In this document: positions 41,444-50,140 of the stretch, one piece after another
Position numbering within the stretch: position 1 is the stretch's first letter
How the letters are laid out: each line of letters opens with the position of its first letter
Source: Chryseobacterium sp. IHB B 17019
GTDB taxonomy: Bacteria; Bacteroidota; Bacteroidia; Flavobacteriales; Weeksellaceae
DNA: 64,000 nt
Reading direction: 5' to 3'
Assembly: GCF_001456155.1 (NCBI RefSeq)
Contig: NZ_CP013293.1
Span: forward strand, 1,426,001 to 1,490,000
Made by a program: the position numbers and the translations under genes
The notes under the pieces: model-generated
What the model saw: only the letters and a program-made list of their open reading frames with translations
The model's database searches: none
What the model was told of the DNA's origin: nothing

Positions 41444-43231
41444 TTATTTTAATTTTATCAGTAAGTAAGCGTCAGTATAATAGATATTCACCCGATTGTT
41501 GTAAGGCTGTTTTTCACTCATAATATCTTTAAAAATCAGCTTGACATGATACATACCCAAGTCAGTTTCCATGCTAAGTTCAGGAACTTTTACCGTTCCT
41601 CTTTTTTCTTTATTTTCTTTAAATAATTTTAAAATTTGAGGGCCGAAATCTACTTCATCCTTAGAGTTTAATAGTAATTTTAATGAAGATTTTTCAGTTA
41701 GCTGATCTACTATTTTAAATTCATCGCTGTTCAATGTTTTTGGCTCATCATCATACCTGGAAAAGTTGAGTAAATATTGATAATCGCCGATTGCTATTGA
41801 CTGTTTTTCCGGGACAATCATAATTCGCTGTACTTCATCAGGCCTGGTTTTAGATGTTTTGTGGACATCAGAAAATTTGTCCTGAATATCATATCTTACA
41901 CTATAAAAATTACCTTTTTTGATAGTTTCTGTTAATTTTGCCTGATCTTGTTTATTTAATAGGTTTAATAAAAATTCACCTTGCTTTCTTCGGGCTAAAA
42001 ATTCAAATTTATCTGCTATTTCAATACTGATTGTATCCGTAATTTTTTTGTTGAAATTTATCTTACCGTTATCTAAAAGCTTGTGGTCATTCAAAGCCTT
42101 TAAAAGTTCGTTTTTCTGACTTCTTTTGGCTACGCTGAAAGCATTTAAATAAGGAAAAATCAAAGCAAAAAGGGCAAATATGAATAAGCTGACAGGTATA
42201 AACTTTATAGTTGCTTTTTTATTGAAAATAAAGTAAATAATGATACTCAACAGCCATAAAGCCAGAAGCAGTACAAAATATCTCGGTTCTGTGTAGCCGT
42301 ATTCCAAGATCCTTGTAAAAATAGCTACAAAAAGTAAAATAATTAACGGAACAATAGTGAAATAAAACGCTTTTGAAAAGATTTTAACCCAAGATTTTGC
42401 ATGTTCTTCCTTTAACGGATAAACGAGAAGCAGCGCCAGAATCCCAACGATACTGTATGCCAAAATAAGGTATGAAACCCAACCTCTTGGAAGTTCCCAG
42501 TTGATCAGGATTTTAAAAGAGTAAAAATAAAGGATAACTACATAAATAAGCAATAAAGGAATTAATATAAATTGTGTGAAAAACTTTAAAATTATAGGAT
42601 AAGTCCCGTCCTTTTCAAGCGTATATAAACCTTTTTCGTTGAATAATAAGAAAATAAAACAGCTTCCGAAAATGGCAAGCACATATAAGGTATCAACGTA
42701 AAGATTATCATTAAAATTGAAATCAAAAAGCTTGTCAACAGCCAGGATAGCTAATTCGACACCACCGGTCAAGACGCCCGTAAATACGGCTGTGAGAAAG
42801 ATATTGACAAACAGGTTTTTGTTATATTGCCAAAATCCAAGCTCTTTGTTTTTTTCCAAAAATGCAACGAAAGAAACTAATAAATGACTCAAAAGTGCCG
42901 TAACAGCAATGATAAACCCGTAGACTTCTGTGAAATCCTTCTGCTTTTCGGGCAGGATAAAATAAAAGCCGATAAGGAAAATGATTCCCAAAAGCTGCAA
43001 CAGTAAAGTCTTTCCGATTCTTTGAGACAGCATTTTTAAGGCAAACATCAAAGAAATTCCCAGGCATGCGCAGATGGTGAATTTGGAATAGACGAAAAAT
43101 AAATCCTTATCATTATCGTTTTCAAACATACAAATCGCCCCGACTGAGGCCAGGAGAGCCATTACCAGAACTATTGGATATTGGAAAATAACCTCATTCG
43201 CGCGGCTTAGGGTCTCTTTTAATTTTTTCAT
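41444..43231 (-). CDS. DUF4153 multi-pass membrane protein
   Basis: A 595-residue inner-membrane protein. About 11 hydrophobic helices occupy residues 15-385, and a soluble C-terminal domain of about 200 residues follows. FNEKGLYTLEKDGTYPIILKFFTQFILIPLLLIYVVILYFY and similar helix patterns fit DUF4153. The function is unknown. It is the third gene of a unit PAP2-BlaI-DUF4153 with gaps of 1 and 35 bases. Confidence 0.82.
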   Translation of the reverse strand: MKKLKETLSRANEVIFQYPIVLVMALLASVGAICMFENDNDKDLFFVYSKFTICACLGISLMFALKMLSQRIGKTLLLQLLGIIFLIGFYFILPEKQKDFTEVYGFIIAVTALLSHLLVSFVAFLEKNKELGFWQYNKNLFVNIFLTAVFTGVLTGGVELAILAVDKLFDFNFNDNLYVDTLYVLAIFGSCFIFLLFNEKGLYTLEKDGTYPIILKFFTQFILIPLLLIYVVILYFYSFKILINWELPRGWVSYLILAYSIVGILALLLVYPLKEEHAKSWVKIFSKAFYFTIVPLIILLFVAIFTRILEYGYTEPRYFVLLLALWLLSIIIYFIFNKKATIKFIPVSLFIFALFALIFPYLNAFSVAKRSQKNELLKALNDHKLLDNGKINFNKKITDTISIEIADKFEFLARRKQGEFLLNLLNKQDQAKLTETIKKGNFYSVRYDIQDKFSDVHKTSKTRPDEVQRIMIVPEKQSIAIGDYQYLLNFSRYDDEPKTLNSDEFKIVDQLTEKSSLKLLLNSKDEVDFGPQILKLFKENKEKRGTVKVPELSMETDLGMYHVKLIFKDIMSEKQPYNNRVNIYYTDAYLLIKLK

Positions 43232-43266
43232 GGTTTTAGTGTTTTTCTGGTAATTTATTATTTGGA

Positions 43267-43734
43267 TTAATCCTTTTTCTTCTTTTTCTTCTTGTTTTTG
43301 TCCTTCTTCTTATCTTTTTTAGGATTCAGGATTTCGTTGACATATTCAAAATGTGGTTCTTTTGATTTTGCCGGCGGTATTTCAATAGTAAGATTGAAAT
43401 CTTTCAGATCTTCTTCAGAAATAAGGTTTTCAAGAATCAAAGACTGTAAAATTTCTTTCCCTGAATTATTAAAAAAATGATGCAAAAGTTCCTTTAATAA
43501 GAAATTTCTGTAATCCTTTAAAGGTACAAGAACGTTGTATTTAAAGATTCTTCCTTCTTTTTCAGTAGATAAATATCCTTTTTCAACCAGGATTTTCAAA
43601 TAGGTGGAAACTGTATTTTGGTGTGGCTTGGGCTCCGGATGTTGTTCCATAATGTCCTTTAAATAAAAGGATTCCAGCTTCCAGAATAGTCTCATTAAGG
43701 TCTCTTCCGCAGACGTCAGGTGATTTATTTTCAT
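43267..43734 (-). CDS. BlaI/MecI/CopY-family winged-helix regulator with Lys-rich tail
   Basis: A 155-residue transcription factor. Residues 1-75 form the BlaI winged helix: LTSAEETLMRLFWKLESFYLKDIMEQ and PHQNTVSTYLKILVEKGYLSTEKEGRIFKY. The last 17 residues are almost only Lys and Asp. The frame extends to 43806, but the ATG at 43734 gives the standard start and stands one base from the PAP2 stop. BlaR-type sensor peptidases, the usual partners, are not adjacent. It may regulate its own operon. Confidence 0.85.
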   Translation of the reverse strand: MKINHLTSAEETLMRLFWKLESFYLKDIMEQHPEPKPHQNTVSTYLKILVEKGYLSTEKEGRIFKYNVLVPLKDYRNFLLKELLHHFFNNSGKEILQSLILENLISEEDLKDFNLTIEIPPAKSKEPHFEYVNEILNPKKDKKKDKNKKKKKKKD

Positions 43735-43735
43735 A

Positions 43736-44344
43736 TCAGATCTCACTGTTGAATTGTATATTGCAATATAAATAAATAAAAGATACCACAAAAGCAATCG
43801 CGGCACCCATCAATACTTCCTGCGGAGTATGTCTTTTCAAAATAACCCTTGTAACACCTACCAACACTGCAATTCCCAGCCAGATAAATCCTACCTTTAT
43901 GTGTAAAGCAAAGAATAAAGCCGCAACAAATACATTGAAAGCCGTATGCATAGAGCTTTTAATGAAGTAATTGCTGATCTGTAATGCAAAAAGTAATATT
44001 AAAATAAAAAGCATTACAAAATCAATATACCCGTTTTTAAAATAATTAAAGGTAAGATAGGCAACCACACACACTGCAATGAAGATATATAAAGTCTTTC
44101 GCTGGATCCGGTTGGAAACATCCATATTCGTATATCTGCCGGTTTTTACATTCCAGACCAGCCAGATGATTACAGGTAAAATGACCATTAAAAGTATCGG
44201 AAGAAAATAAAGTACGGACTCTCTTAATGAATACCTCATAATGCTCATAAAAACAAAAAAGATAAACAAAGATACCAGAGGATTGAAAAAATCAGAGATA
44301 ATTTTTGATGCTTTATGAATAATTGAAGGCTGCTTTTCTTCCAT
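43736..44344 (-). CDS. PAP2 superfamily membrane phosphatase
   Basis: A 202-residue inner-membrane protein with about six helices. The PAP2 motifs are KSSMHTAFN (variant of PSGH) and TRVILKRHTPQEVLMG (variant of SRxxxxxHxxxD). The His residues suit lipid-phosphate or undecaprenyl-pyrophosphate phosphatase activity, but the second motif ends in Gln-Glu instead of the usual Ser/Thr-Asp, which may change activity. First gene of the unit with BlaI and DUF4153. Confidence 0.75.
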   Translation of the reverse strand: MEEKQPSIIHKASKIISDFFNPLVSLFIFFVFMSIMRYSLRESVLYFLPILLMVILPVIIWLVWNVKTGRYTNMDVSNRIQRKTLYIFIAVCVVAYLTFNYFKNGYIDFVMLFILILLFALQISNYFIKSSMHTAFNVFVAALFFALHIKVGFIWLGIAVLVGVTRVILKRHTPQEVLMGAAIAFVVSFIYLYCNIQFNSEI

Positions 44345-44425
44345 AATTAAGTTTGATAATGTAAATATAATATTATAACTAAAAAAACAATTGATCGATA
44401 TACAATAAAAACAAAGTTTTTTTTA

Positions 44426-44433
44426 TAATTTTG
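44426..44433 (+). promoter_or_regulatory. Bacteroidota -7 element for pdhA
   Basis: TAATTTTG matches TAnnTTTG, 37 bases before the ATG at 44471. Confidence 0.55.
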
Positions 44434-44470
44434 CTCAACTATTTCATAATAAATAAGCAAAGGCTAACAC

Positions 44471-45472
44471 ATGAAAGAATTTTCTAAAGAGGTATACCTG
44501 AAGTGGTATGAAGATATGACAATGTGGAGAAGGTTTGAAGACAAATGCCGTTCTCTTTACCTAAAACAAAAAATCAGAGGTTTTTTACATTTGTATAATG
44601 GTCAGGAGGCAATCCCTGCCGGATTCACTCATGCAATGGATTTAACTAAAGATAGTATGATCACCGCTTACAGATGCCACATCCATCCAATGGCGATGGG
44701 GGTAGATCCGAAAAGAATCATGGCAGAGCTTTGTGGTAAAGCTACAGGTACATCCGGAGGTATGGGTGGATCTATGCACATTTTCAGCAAAGAGCACAGA
44801 TTTTATGGGGGACACGGTATCGTTGGAGGGCAAATCCCTTTAGGAGCCGGAATTGCTTTTGCAGATCAGTATTTTGATAGAAAAGCTGTAAATATCTGTT
44901 TCTTCGGAGACGGAGCTGCAAGACAGGGTTCATTACATGAAACGTTTAACATGGCCATGAACTGGAAATTACCTGTTGTTTTTGTTGTTGAAAACAATCA
45001 GTATGCAATGGGAACTTCCGTAAAAAGAACAGCCAACCACGAAGATATCTACAAATTAGGTTTAGGATACGAAATGCCTTGTCTTGCAATAGATGCAATG
45101 GATCCGGAAAAAGTAGCGGAAGCTGCCTATGAAGCGATCGAAAGAGCAAGAAGAGGAGACGGGCCAACTTTCATCGAGGCCAGAACTTACCGTTTCAGAG
45201 GACATTCTATGTCTGATGCTGAGCCCTACAGATCTAAGGATGAAGTTGCTATCCACAAAAATGATGATCCAATTGAGTTGTTAAAGTCAAGAATTTTATC
45301 TAATAACTGGGCAACTGAAGAGGAATTGGAAGCAATGGACAACAAATCAAGAGATTTCGTTGAAGAATGCATCGAGTTCATGGAAAATTCTCCATATCCG
45401 GATCCAGGAAAAATCTATGAGTATGTGTACGCACAGGAAGATTATCCATTCTTAGACAAATTAGAAAATTAA
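44471..45472 (+). CDS. pdhA: Pyruvate dehydrogenase E1 component, alpha subunit
   Basis: The thiamine-diphosphate-binding subunit of the pyruvate dehydrogenase complex, which makes acetyl-CoA. The 333 residues show GGMGGSMHIFS, then the ThDP motif GDGAARQGSLHE...VVFVVENN, and the phosphorylation-loop region RFRGHSMSDAEPYRS. Length matches E1-alpha of alpha2-beta2 complexes. The E2 gene follows after 87 bp, but no E1-beta or E3 gene is in the window, which is common in Flavobacteriia. Confidence 0.93.
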   Translation: MKEFSKEVYLKWYEDMTMWRRFEDKCRSLYLKQKIRGFLHLYNGQEAIPAGFTHAMDLTKDSMITAYRCHIHPMAMGVDPKRIMAELCGKATGTSGGMGGSMHIFSKEHRFYGGHGIVGGQIPLGAGIAFADQYFDRKAVNICFFGDGAARQGSLHETFNMAMNWKLPVVFVVENNQYAMGTSVKRTANHEDIYKLGLGYEMPCLAIDAMDPEKVAEAAYEAIERARRGDGPTFIEARTYRFRGHSMSDAEPYRSKDEVAIHKNDDPIELLKSRILSNNWATEEELEAMDNKSRDFVEECIEFMENSPYPDPGKIYEYVYAQEDYPFLDKLEN

Positions 45473-45559
45473 TAATTAGATAATTTGAGAATTTCAAAAT
45501 GAGTTAATTATTTTTAATTCTCACATCATCACATTAACAAATTATCATATTAGAAAATT
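45473..45559. repeat. AT-rich imperfect palindrome between pdhA and pdhC
   Basis: AATTAGATAATTTGAGAATT and ATTCTCACATCATCACATTAA followed by AAATTATCATATT form an imperfect inverted repeat rich in AATTAT and ATTTGAG blocks. It is non-coding and resembles a dispersed intergenic element. It probably does not stop transcription. Confidence 0.35.
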
Positions 45560-47173
45560 ATGGCAGAAGTAATTACAATGCCACGTCTTTCCGATACAAT
45601 GACGGAAGGAAAGGTGGCAAAATGGCATAAAAAAGTAGGAGATACAGTAAAGGAAGGAGATATTTTAGCTGAAATCGAAACAGATAAAGCGGTTCAGGAT
45701 TTTGAATCTGAAATGAACGGAACTCTTCTGTATGTAGGTGTAGAAGAAGGAAATGCTGCAGCTGTAGATTCTGTGCTGGCAATTATCGGAAATGAAGGAG
45801 AAGATATTTCAGGATTAACGGGTGGGGCTGCTGCTCCGTCTGCAAGTGTCTCTGAAGAGAAAAAATCTGAAGAAGAAAATAAAACAGAAAATAATGCTAC
45901 AAGCGTAGAGCAAACTTCTGCGGAAGTTCCTGCAGGAGTAGAAGTGATTACAATGCCGAGACTTTCTGATACAATGACAGAAGGTAAAGTGGCGAAATGG
46001 CACAAAAATGTAGGCGATACAGTAAAAGAAGGTGATCTTCTTGCTGAGATCGAAACAGATAAAGCCGTTCAGGATTTTGAATCTGAATTTAATGGAGTAC
46101 TGTTGAAGCAAGGTGTTGAAGAAGGTGGCGCAGCTCCTGTGGATTCTGTATTAGCTATCATCGGACCTGAAGGAACAGACGTTTCAGGAGTTGGTGCAGC
46201 AAAAACAGAAACCAAATCAGCAGAAAAACCGGCTGAGCAAAAAACTGAAGCTAAAGTAGAAGAAAAAGCAGCTCCGGCTGTAAGTTCTTCATCTTCTGAA
46301 AGAGTTGCAATCTCTCCATTAGCTAAAAAAATGGCTGAGGATAAAGGAGTTGATATTCACAGTCTTCAGGGTTCGGGTGAAAATGGAAGAATCGTTAAAA
46401 AAGATATTGAAAACTATCAGCCATCTGCAAAACCCGCAGCTTCAGCTCCGTCTGCAAGCCCAGCGGCTCAGGTTGCAGTAAGTTTTGTTCAGGGCGAAGA
46501 TACAGAAACTCCAAACTCTCAAGTAAGAAGTATCATTGCGAAACGTCTTGCGGAAAGTAAATTTACGGCGCCACACTACTATTTAATGGTAGAAATCAAT
46601 ATGGATAAAGCTATTGAGGCCAGAAAAGAAATCAATTCTTTACCGGATACCAAAATTTCTTTCAACGATATGATCATTAAAGCGACTGCAGTTGCCTTAA
46701 GAAAACACCCTCAGGTAAATTCAAGCTGGGCAGGTGACAAGATCATTCACAGAGGAAATATCAATATTGGCGTAGCGGTTGCAATTCCTGACGGATTGGT
46801 AGTTCCAGTGCTTAAGAATACAGACCAGATGAACTATACTCAGATTTCTGCTGCTGTAAAAGATATGGCCGGAAGAGCAAAATCTAAAGGTCTTAAGGCA
46901 AACGAAATGGAAGGTTCCACATTCTCTATCTCTAACTTGGGAATGTTCGGAATTGAAACATTTACAAGTATCATCAACCAACCAAACTCTGCGATCCTTT
47001 CAGTAGGAGCAATTATAGAAAAACCGATCGTAAAAGACGGACAAATCGTAGTTGGAAATATCATGAAGCTTTCATTAGCTTGTGATCACAGAGTGGTAGA
47101 CGGTGCTACAGGTGCTCAGTTCTTACAGACATTAAAAACATATTTAGAAAGTCCTTTAACTTTGTTACTGTAA
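45560..47173 (+). CDS. pdhC: Pyruvate dehydrogenase E2, dihydrolipoamide acetyltransferase
   Basis: Core of the pyruvate dehydrogenase complex that transfers acetyl to CoA. The 537 residues contain two lipoyl domains (1-80, lipoyl Lys43; 127-205, lipoyl Lys168, both in ETDKAVQDFE). Ala/Glu-rich linkers and a peripheral-subunit-binding domain (ISPLAKKMAEDKGVDIHSLQGSGENGRIVKKDI, about 254-290) follow. The C-terminal catalytic domain (about 315-537) has the active-site motif DHRVVDGATGAQF. The two lipoyl domains are nearly identical. Terminator follows. Confidence 0.95.
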   Translation: MAEVITMPRLSDTMTEGKVAKWHKKVGDTVKEGDILAEIETDKAVQDFESEMNGTLLYVGVEEGNAAAVDSVLAIIGNEGEDISGLTGGAAAPSASVSEEKKSEEENKTENNATSVEQTSAEVPAGVEVITMPRLSDTMTEGKVAKWHKNVGDTVKEGDLLAEIETDKAVQDFESEFNGVLLKQGVEEGGAAPVDSVLAIIGPEGTDVSGVGAAKTETKSAEKPAEQKTEAKVEEKAAPAVSSSSSERVAISPLAKKMAEDKGVDIHSLQGSGENGRIVKKDIENYQPSAKPAASAPSASPAAQVAVSFVQGEDTETPNSQVRSIIAKRLAESKFTAPHYYLMVEINMDKAIEARKEINSLPDTKISFNDMIIKATAVALRKHPQVNSSWAGDKIIHRGNINIGVAVAIPDGLVVPVLKNTDQMNYTQISAAVKDMAGRAKSKGLKANEMEGSTFSISNLGMFGIETFTSIINQPNSAILSVGAIIEKPIVKDGQIVVGNIMKLSLACDHRVVDGATGAQFLQTLKTYLESPLTLLL

Positions 47174-47195
47174 TTTTCTAATTGTTAAAATATTA

Positions 47196-47225
47196 AAAAC
47201 GCTTCTCAAATTTGGGAAGCGTTTT
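47196..47225 (+). terminator. Terminator of pdhA-pdhC
   Basis: AAAACGCTTC pairs perfectly with GAAGCGTTTT around a 10-base loop and is followed by TTTT. Confidence 0.85.
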
Positions 47226-47410
47226 TTTTATCGCCCTGTTTTGTCTTTGCTGAGTGTTAGCGCCCTTGCGAACCGGAAAATATGCAGATAACATTTCAAA
47301 AAATCTTTGCGGACACCGCGCTTAAAATCAAATTTAAAAATATTGTTAAACAAACCAAATTCATCCTTCACAATTCACGCTAAAATTATCCATATTTAAA
47401 ATCAAATCAC

Positions 47411-47418
47411 TATTTTTG
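47411..47418 (+). promoter_or_regulatory. Bacteroidota -7 element next to the lolD start
   Basis: TATTTTTG matches TAnnTTTG with only 4 bases to the ATG at 47423. Transcription would begin at the start codon. Confidence 0.45.
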
Positions 47419-47422
47419 AATC

Positions 47423-48091
47423 ATGATTAGAGCAAGAAATATCCATAAATCTTATGGGAATTTAGAAGTATTAAAAGGTGTTGATATTCATATTAAAGTA
47501 GGCGAAGTTGTTTCTATCGTTGGAGAGTCCGGAGCAGGAAAATCCACGCTTCTGCAGATTTTAGGAACTTTGGACCAGCCTACTGCATCACATAAAAATG
47601 AAACGGAGATTACCATTGCCGGAGAATCATTTATTAATATGAATGACAAGCAGCTTTCTAAATTCAGAAATCAGAATATTGGTTTTGTATTTCAGTTTCA
47701 CCAGTTGCTTCCCGAGTTTACGGCTCTGGAAAACGTTTTGCTTCCTACAAGAATTGCAGGAGCCAACGAAAAAGAAGCCATGGAAAAGGCTTATGCTTTA
47801 TTTGAAGATTTGAGAATTGAGCAGAGGCTACACCATAAGCCCAATCAGATGTCTGGTGGGGAAGCACAAAGGGTAGCGGTGGCAAGAGCTTTAATCAACT
47901 CACCGAAAATTATTTTTGCGGATGAGCCAACGGGGAACCTGGACTCAAAAAATGCTGATGACCTGCACAGATTATTCTTTGATTTAAGAGATAAATACAA
48001 CCAGACTTTCGTGATTGTAACCCACAATCCTAATCTTGCTGAAATCACTGACAGAAAATTAGTAATGAAAGACGGAATGATTATCGATTAA
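47423..48091 (+). CDS. lolD: ABC transporter ATP-binding protein, LolD-like
   Basis: A 222-residue ATPase of the LolD/MacB/FtsE group, which powers lipoprotein release from the inner membrane. Walker A is GESGAGKST (34-42), the signature is [15 protein letters not shown], Walker B with D-loop is [12 protein letters not shown] and the switch is THNP. Similarity to FtsE and MacB makes the exact partner uncertain; no permease gene is adjacent. Two envelope lipoprotein genes follow closely, which fits a lipoprotein-sorting role. Confidence 0.82.
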   Translation: MIRARNIHKSYGNLEVLKGVDIHIKVGEVVSIVGESGAGKSTLLQILGTLDQPTASHKNETEITIAGESFINMNDKQLSKFRNQNIGFVFQFHQLLPEFTALENVLLPTRIAGANEKEAMEKAYALFEDLRIEQRLHHKPNQMSGGEAQRVAVARALINSPKIIFADEPTGNLDSKNADDLHRLFFDLRDKYNQTFVIVTHNPNLAEITDRKLVMKDGMIID

Positions 48092-48103
48092 TTTTCTTTG
48101 CAA

Positions 48104-48685
48104 ATGATGAAACACTTTATTTTTTTATTCCTCTTAATTATTTCCTGTTCAAAAGTTGAATCTCAGGTTAGTAATACGATTGATTATTTACCGAAATCAA
48201 AAATTCTGGAAATCAAAAATTATATTAAAGGAAAAAATTATAATCAGGATTTGGCTGTTTTCATCAATTTTAAAATACATTCCGGAAAATACAGGTATTT
48301 TATTTACGATTTGAAGAATGATAAAATATTACAGAAAGCTGTTGTGGCTCATGGTGAAGGATCGGCCGTAAAAAATTCGGATATTTTACAGTTCAGCAAT
48401 ACCGATGGCTCTCATCAATCATCACTGGGGAAATACGAAATCAGGGAAAGCTACACCGGCAAATTCGGGAAAGCCTATCGATTGGATGGTTTAGACGAAA
48501 CCAATAGTAATGCAAGGTCAAGAGCAATTGTACTTCATTCCTATCATTGCATTCCTGATCAAGAATCTGATGATCCCGCATGTTTAAGCTTTGGCTGCCC
48601 GATGCTTTCTCAAAATTCATTTAACCAAACTGCAAAATATATTGATGGCTCTAAGCAACCCATTATTCTTTATGCTTTTTATTAA
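48104..48685 (+). CDS. L,D-transpeptidase-like (YkuD_2 family) lipoprotein
   Basis: A 193-residue exported protein with lipobox ending IISC (about residue 16). The domain resembles the murein L,D-transpeptidase catalytic family YkuD_2: KYRYFIYDLKNDKIL, VVAHGEGSAVKNSD, SSLGKYEIRESY, IVLHSYHCI and LSFGCPMLS with the candidate catalytic Cys. It may modify peptidoglycan or link lipoproteins to it. The ATG at 48104 is preferred over the TTG at 48098. It starts 12 bases after lolD and ends 6 bases before the next gene. Confidence 0.82.
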   Translation: MMKHFIFLFLLIISCSKVESQVSNTIDYLPKSKILEIKNYIKGKNYNQDLAVFINFKIHSGKYRYFIYDLKNDKILQKAVVAHGEGSAVKNSDILQFSNTDGSHQSSLGKYEIRESYTGKFGKAYRLDGLDETNSNARSRAIVLHSYHCIPDQESDDPACLSFGCPMLSQNSFNQTAKYIDGSKQPIILYAFY

Positions 48686-48691
48686 TTAATT

Positions 48692-49456
48692 ATGAAAAAA
48701 ACTATATTGCCATTTTTTGTTGCTGCGATTTTGGTTTCCTGTAAAAAGGAAAATTACGCCGTAGCAGATATCAAATTAAACCTTCCAAAAGATTTTGAGC
48801 AATCAATAATCTATGAAACAGATGCCGCTACAAACTCACAAACGACTTTAAGCGAAGTAAATGTAGTAAACTATAAAGTCGATTCAATTGCTAAAAATGG
48901 CGACTATTATATGACTGGAAAATTGAAAAGGGTTAACGCCAACCAAAATATTTTAGGTGATTCTTTTTCTATTGATACCCGTGAAAACGGTAAAGCTGGC
49001 TCTGATTTGGGAAATGATATACAAAATTTAGTAAACAAAGAATTTTCTTTTAAAATAAATGCTTACGGCCGAATTATCGAGAAACCGAAATTCAAAAATA
49101 TTGATGCTAAGCCATTTTTGATTGAACAATATAATATTTTACCATTTGCACTGCCGGAAAGAAAGCTAATCGAAAAGCTTACCTGGGAAGAAACGACAAC
49201 CAACCCGATAGATAAAACGGTAGAATTGAAGACTACTTATTCTATTAAAAAAATAGACAGTCAGTCTGTTGCTATCAGTTCCAGAGGATTAATGGGATAT
49301 CATGGAAGTTCGGATAAATATAAAGCCGAAATTATTGGCACCTATGTGCTGGATAGAAAAACAGGATTGTTAATTTCAGGAGAAAAGTCCTTAAAGATGA
49401 AAGAAACAGGTGAAATAACGTTTAAAATTTCTCCACAAATGAAAGGTTTTGAATAA
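48692..49456 (+). CDS. Lipoprotein of unknown function
   Basis: A 254-residue lipoprotein with lipobox LVSC (Cys17). The mature part is a beta-rich domain with no motif that I can assign to a known enzyme; the pattern KLTWEETTTNPIDKTVELKTTYSIKK recalls DUF6263-like bacterial lipoproteins, uncertainly. It is 6 bases after the L,D-transpeptidase-like gene and 6 bases before radC, so all are one transcript. Confidence 0.7.
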   Translation: MKKTILPFFVAAILVSCKKENYAVADIKLNLPKDFEQSIIYETDAATNSQTTLSEVNVVNYKVDSIAKNGDYYMTGKLKRVNANQNILGDSFSIDTRENGKAGSDLGNDIQNLVNKEFSFKINAYGRIIEKPKFKNIDAKPFLIEQYNILPFALPERKLIEKLTWEETTTNPIDKTVELKTTYSIKKIDSQSVAISSRGLMGYHGSSDKYKAEIIGTYVLDRKTGLLISGEKSLKMKETGEITFKISPQMKGFE

Positions 49457-49462
49457 ATAATT

Positions 49463-50140
49463 ATGTCCATAAAATTTCTTGCTGAAGACGACCGACCTCG
49501 TGAAAAGTTTTTACTGAAAGGTAAAAGCTCACTTTCCGATTCAGAATTACTGGCTATCATTATGGGAAGCGGGAACAGGGATGAGACTGCCGTTGATTTG
49601 GCAAGGAGAATTTTGGCTTCGGTGGACAATAGCTGGAATCAGTTGAGTTTACTTTCAATTAAAGATCTGATGAAATTTAAAGGTGTTGGTGAAGTAAAAG
49701 CAATTTCTATCACAACAGCACTGGAGATCGGAAGAAGGAGAATGGGGCAGGAAGTTCCGGAAAAACCCGTTATTACCAGCAGTAATTCCGCCTATCAGAT
49801 TTTCAGGAATCATTTATCCGATTTGCGGACAGAAGAGTTTTGGGCAATTTTCCTTAACCAAAGTAATAAAGTGATTCATATCTCACAGTTGACCCAGGGC
49901 GGTATAAATCAGTCAATTGTCGATGTGAGAGTCCTATTTAAAACTGCTTTGGATCACTTCTCGACGGCAATTATTATTGCCCACAATCATCCATCGGGAA
50001 ATTTAAAACCGAGCAGGGAAGATATAGATATTACACAGCAAATAAAAGCAGCCGGAAATATGCTGAATATCCAGCTTTTAGATCATCTGATTATTACACA
50101 GGATTCATATTTTAGTTTTGCAGACGACGGATTATTATGA
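49463..50140 (+). CDS. radC: RadC family JAB-domain protein
   Basis: A 225-residue protein. N-terminal helix-hairpin-helix segments (about 45-70, LMKFKGVGEVKAISI) are followed by the JAB/MPN domain with the metal motif HNHPSGNLKPSREDID (His-x-His...Asp). The start MSIKFLAEDDRPREKFL is the usual RadC opening. Despite the name, a role in DNA repair is not established. It overlaps the next gene by 4 bases (ATGA). Confidence 0.93.
   Translation: MSIKFLAEDDRPREKFLLKGKSSLSDSELLAIIMGSGNRDETAVDLARRILASVDNSWNQLSLLSIKDLMKFKGVGEVKAISITTALEIGRRRMGQEVPEKPVITSSNSAYQIFRNHLSDLRTEEFWAIFLNQSNKVIHISQLTQGGINQSIVDVRVLFKTALDHFSTAIIIAHNHPSGNLKPSREDIDITQQIKAAGNMLNIQLLDHLIITQDSYFSFADDGLL

Noticed and set aside
47226-47410. 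Possible gene or RNA between pdhC and lolD
   Set aside because: No reading frame of useful size and no stable structure; it looks like decayed intergenic repeat sequence with TTTGCGGACACCGCGCTTAA remnants.
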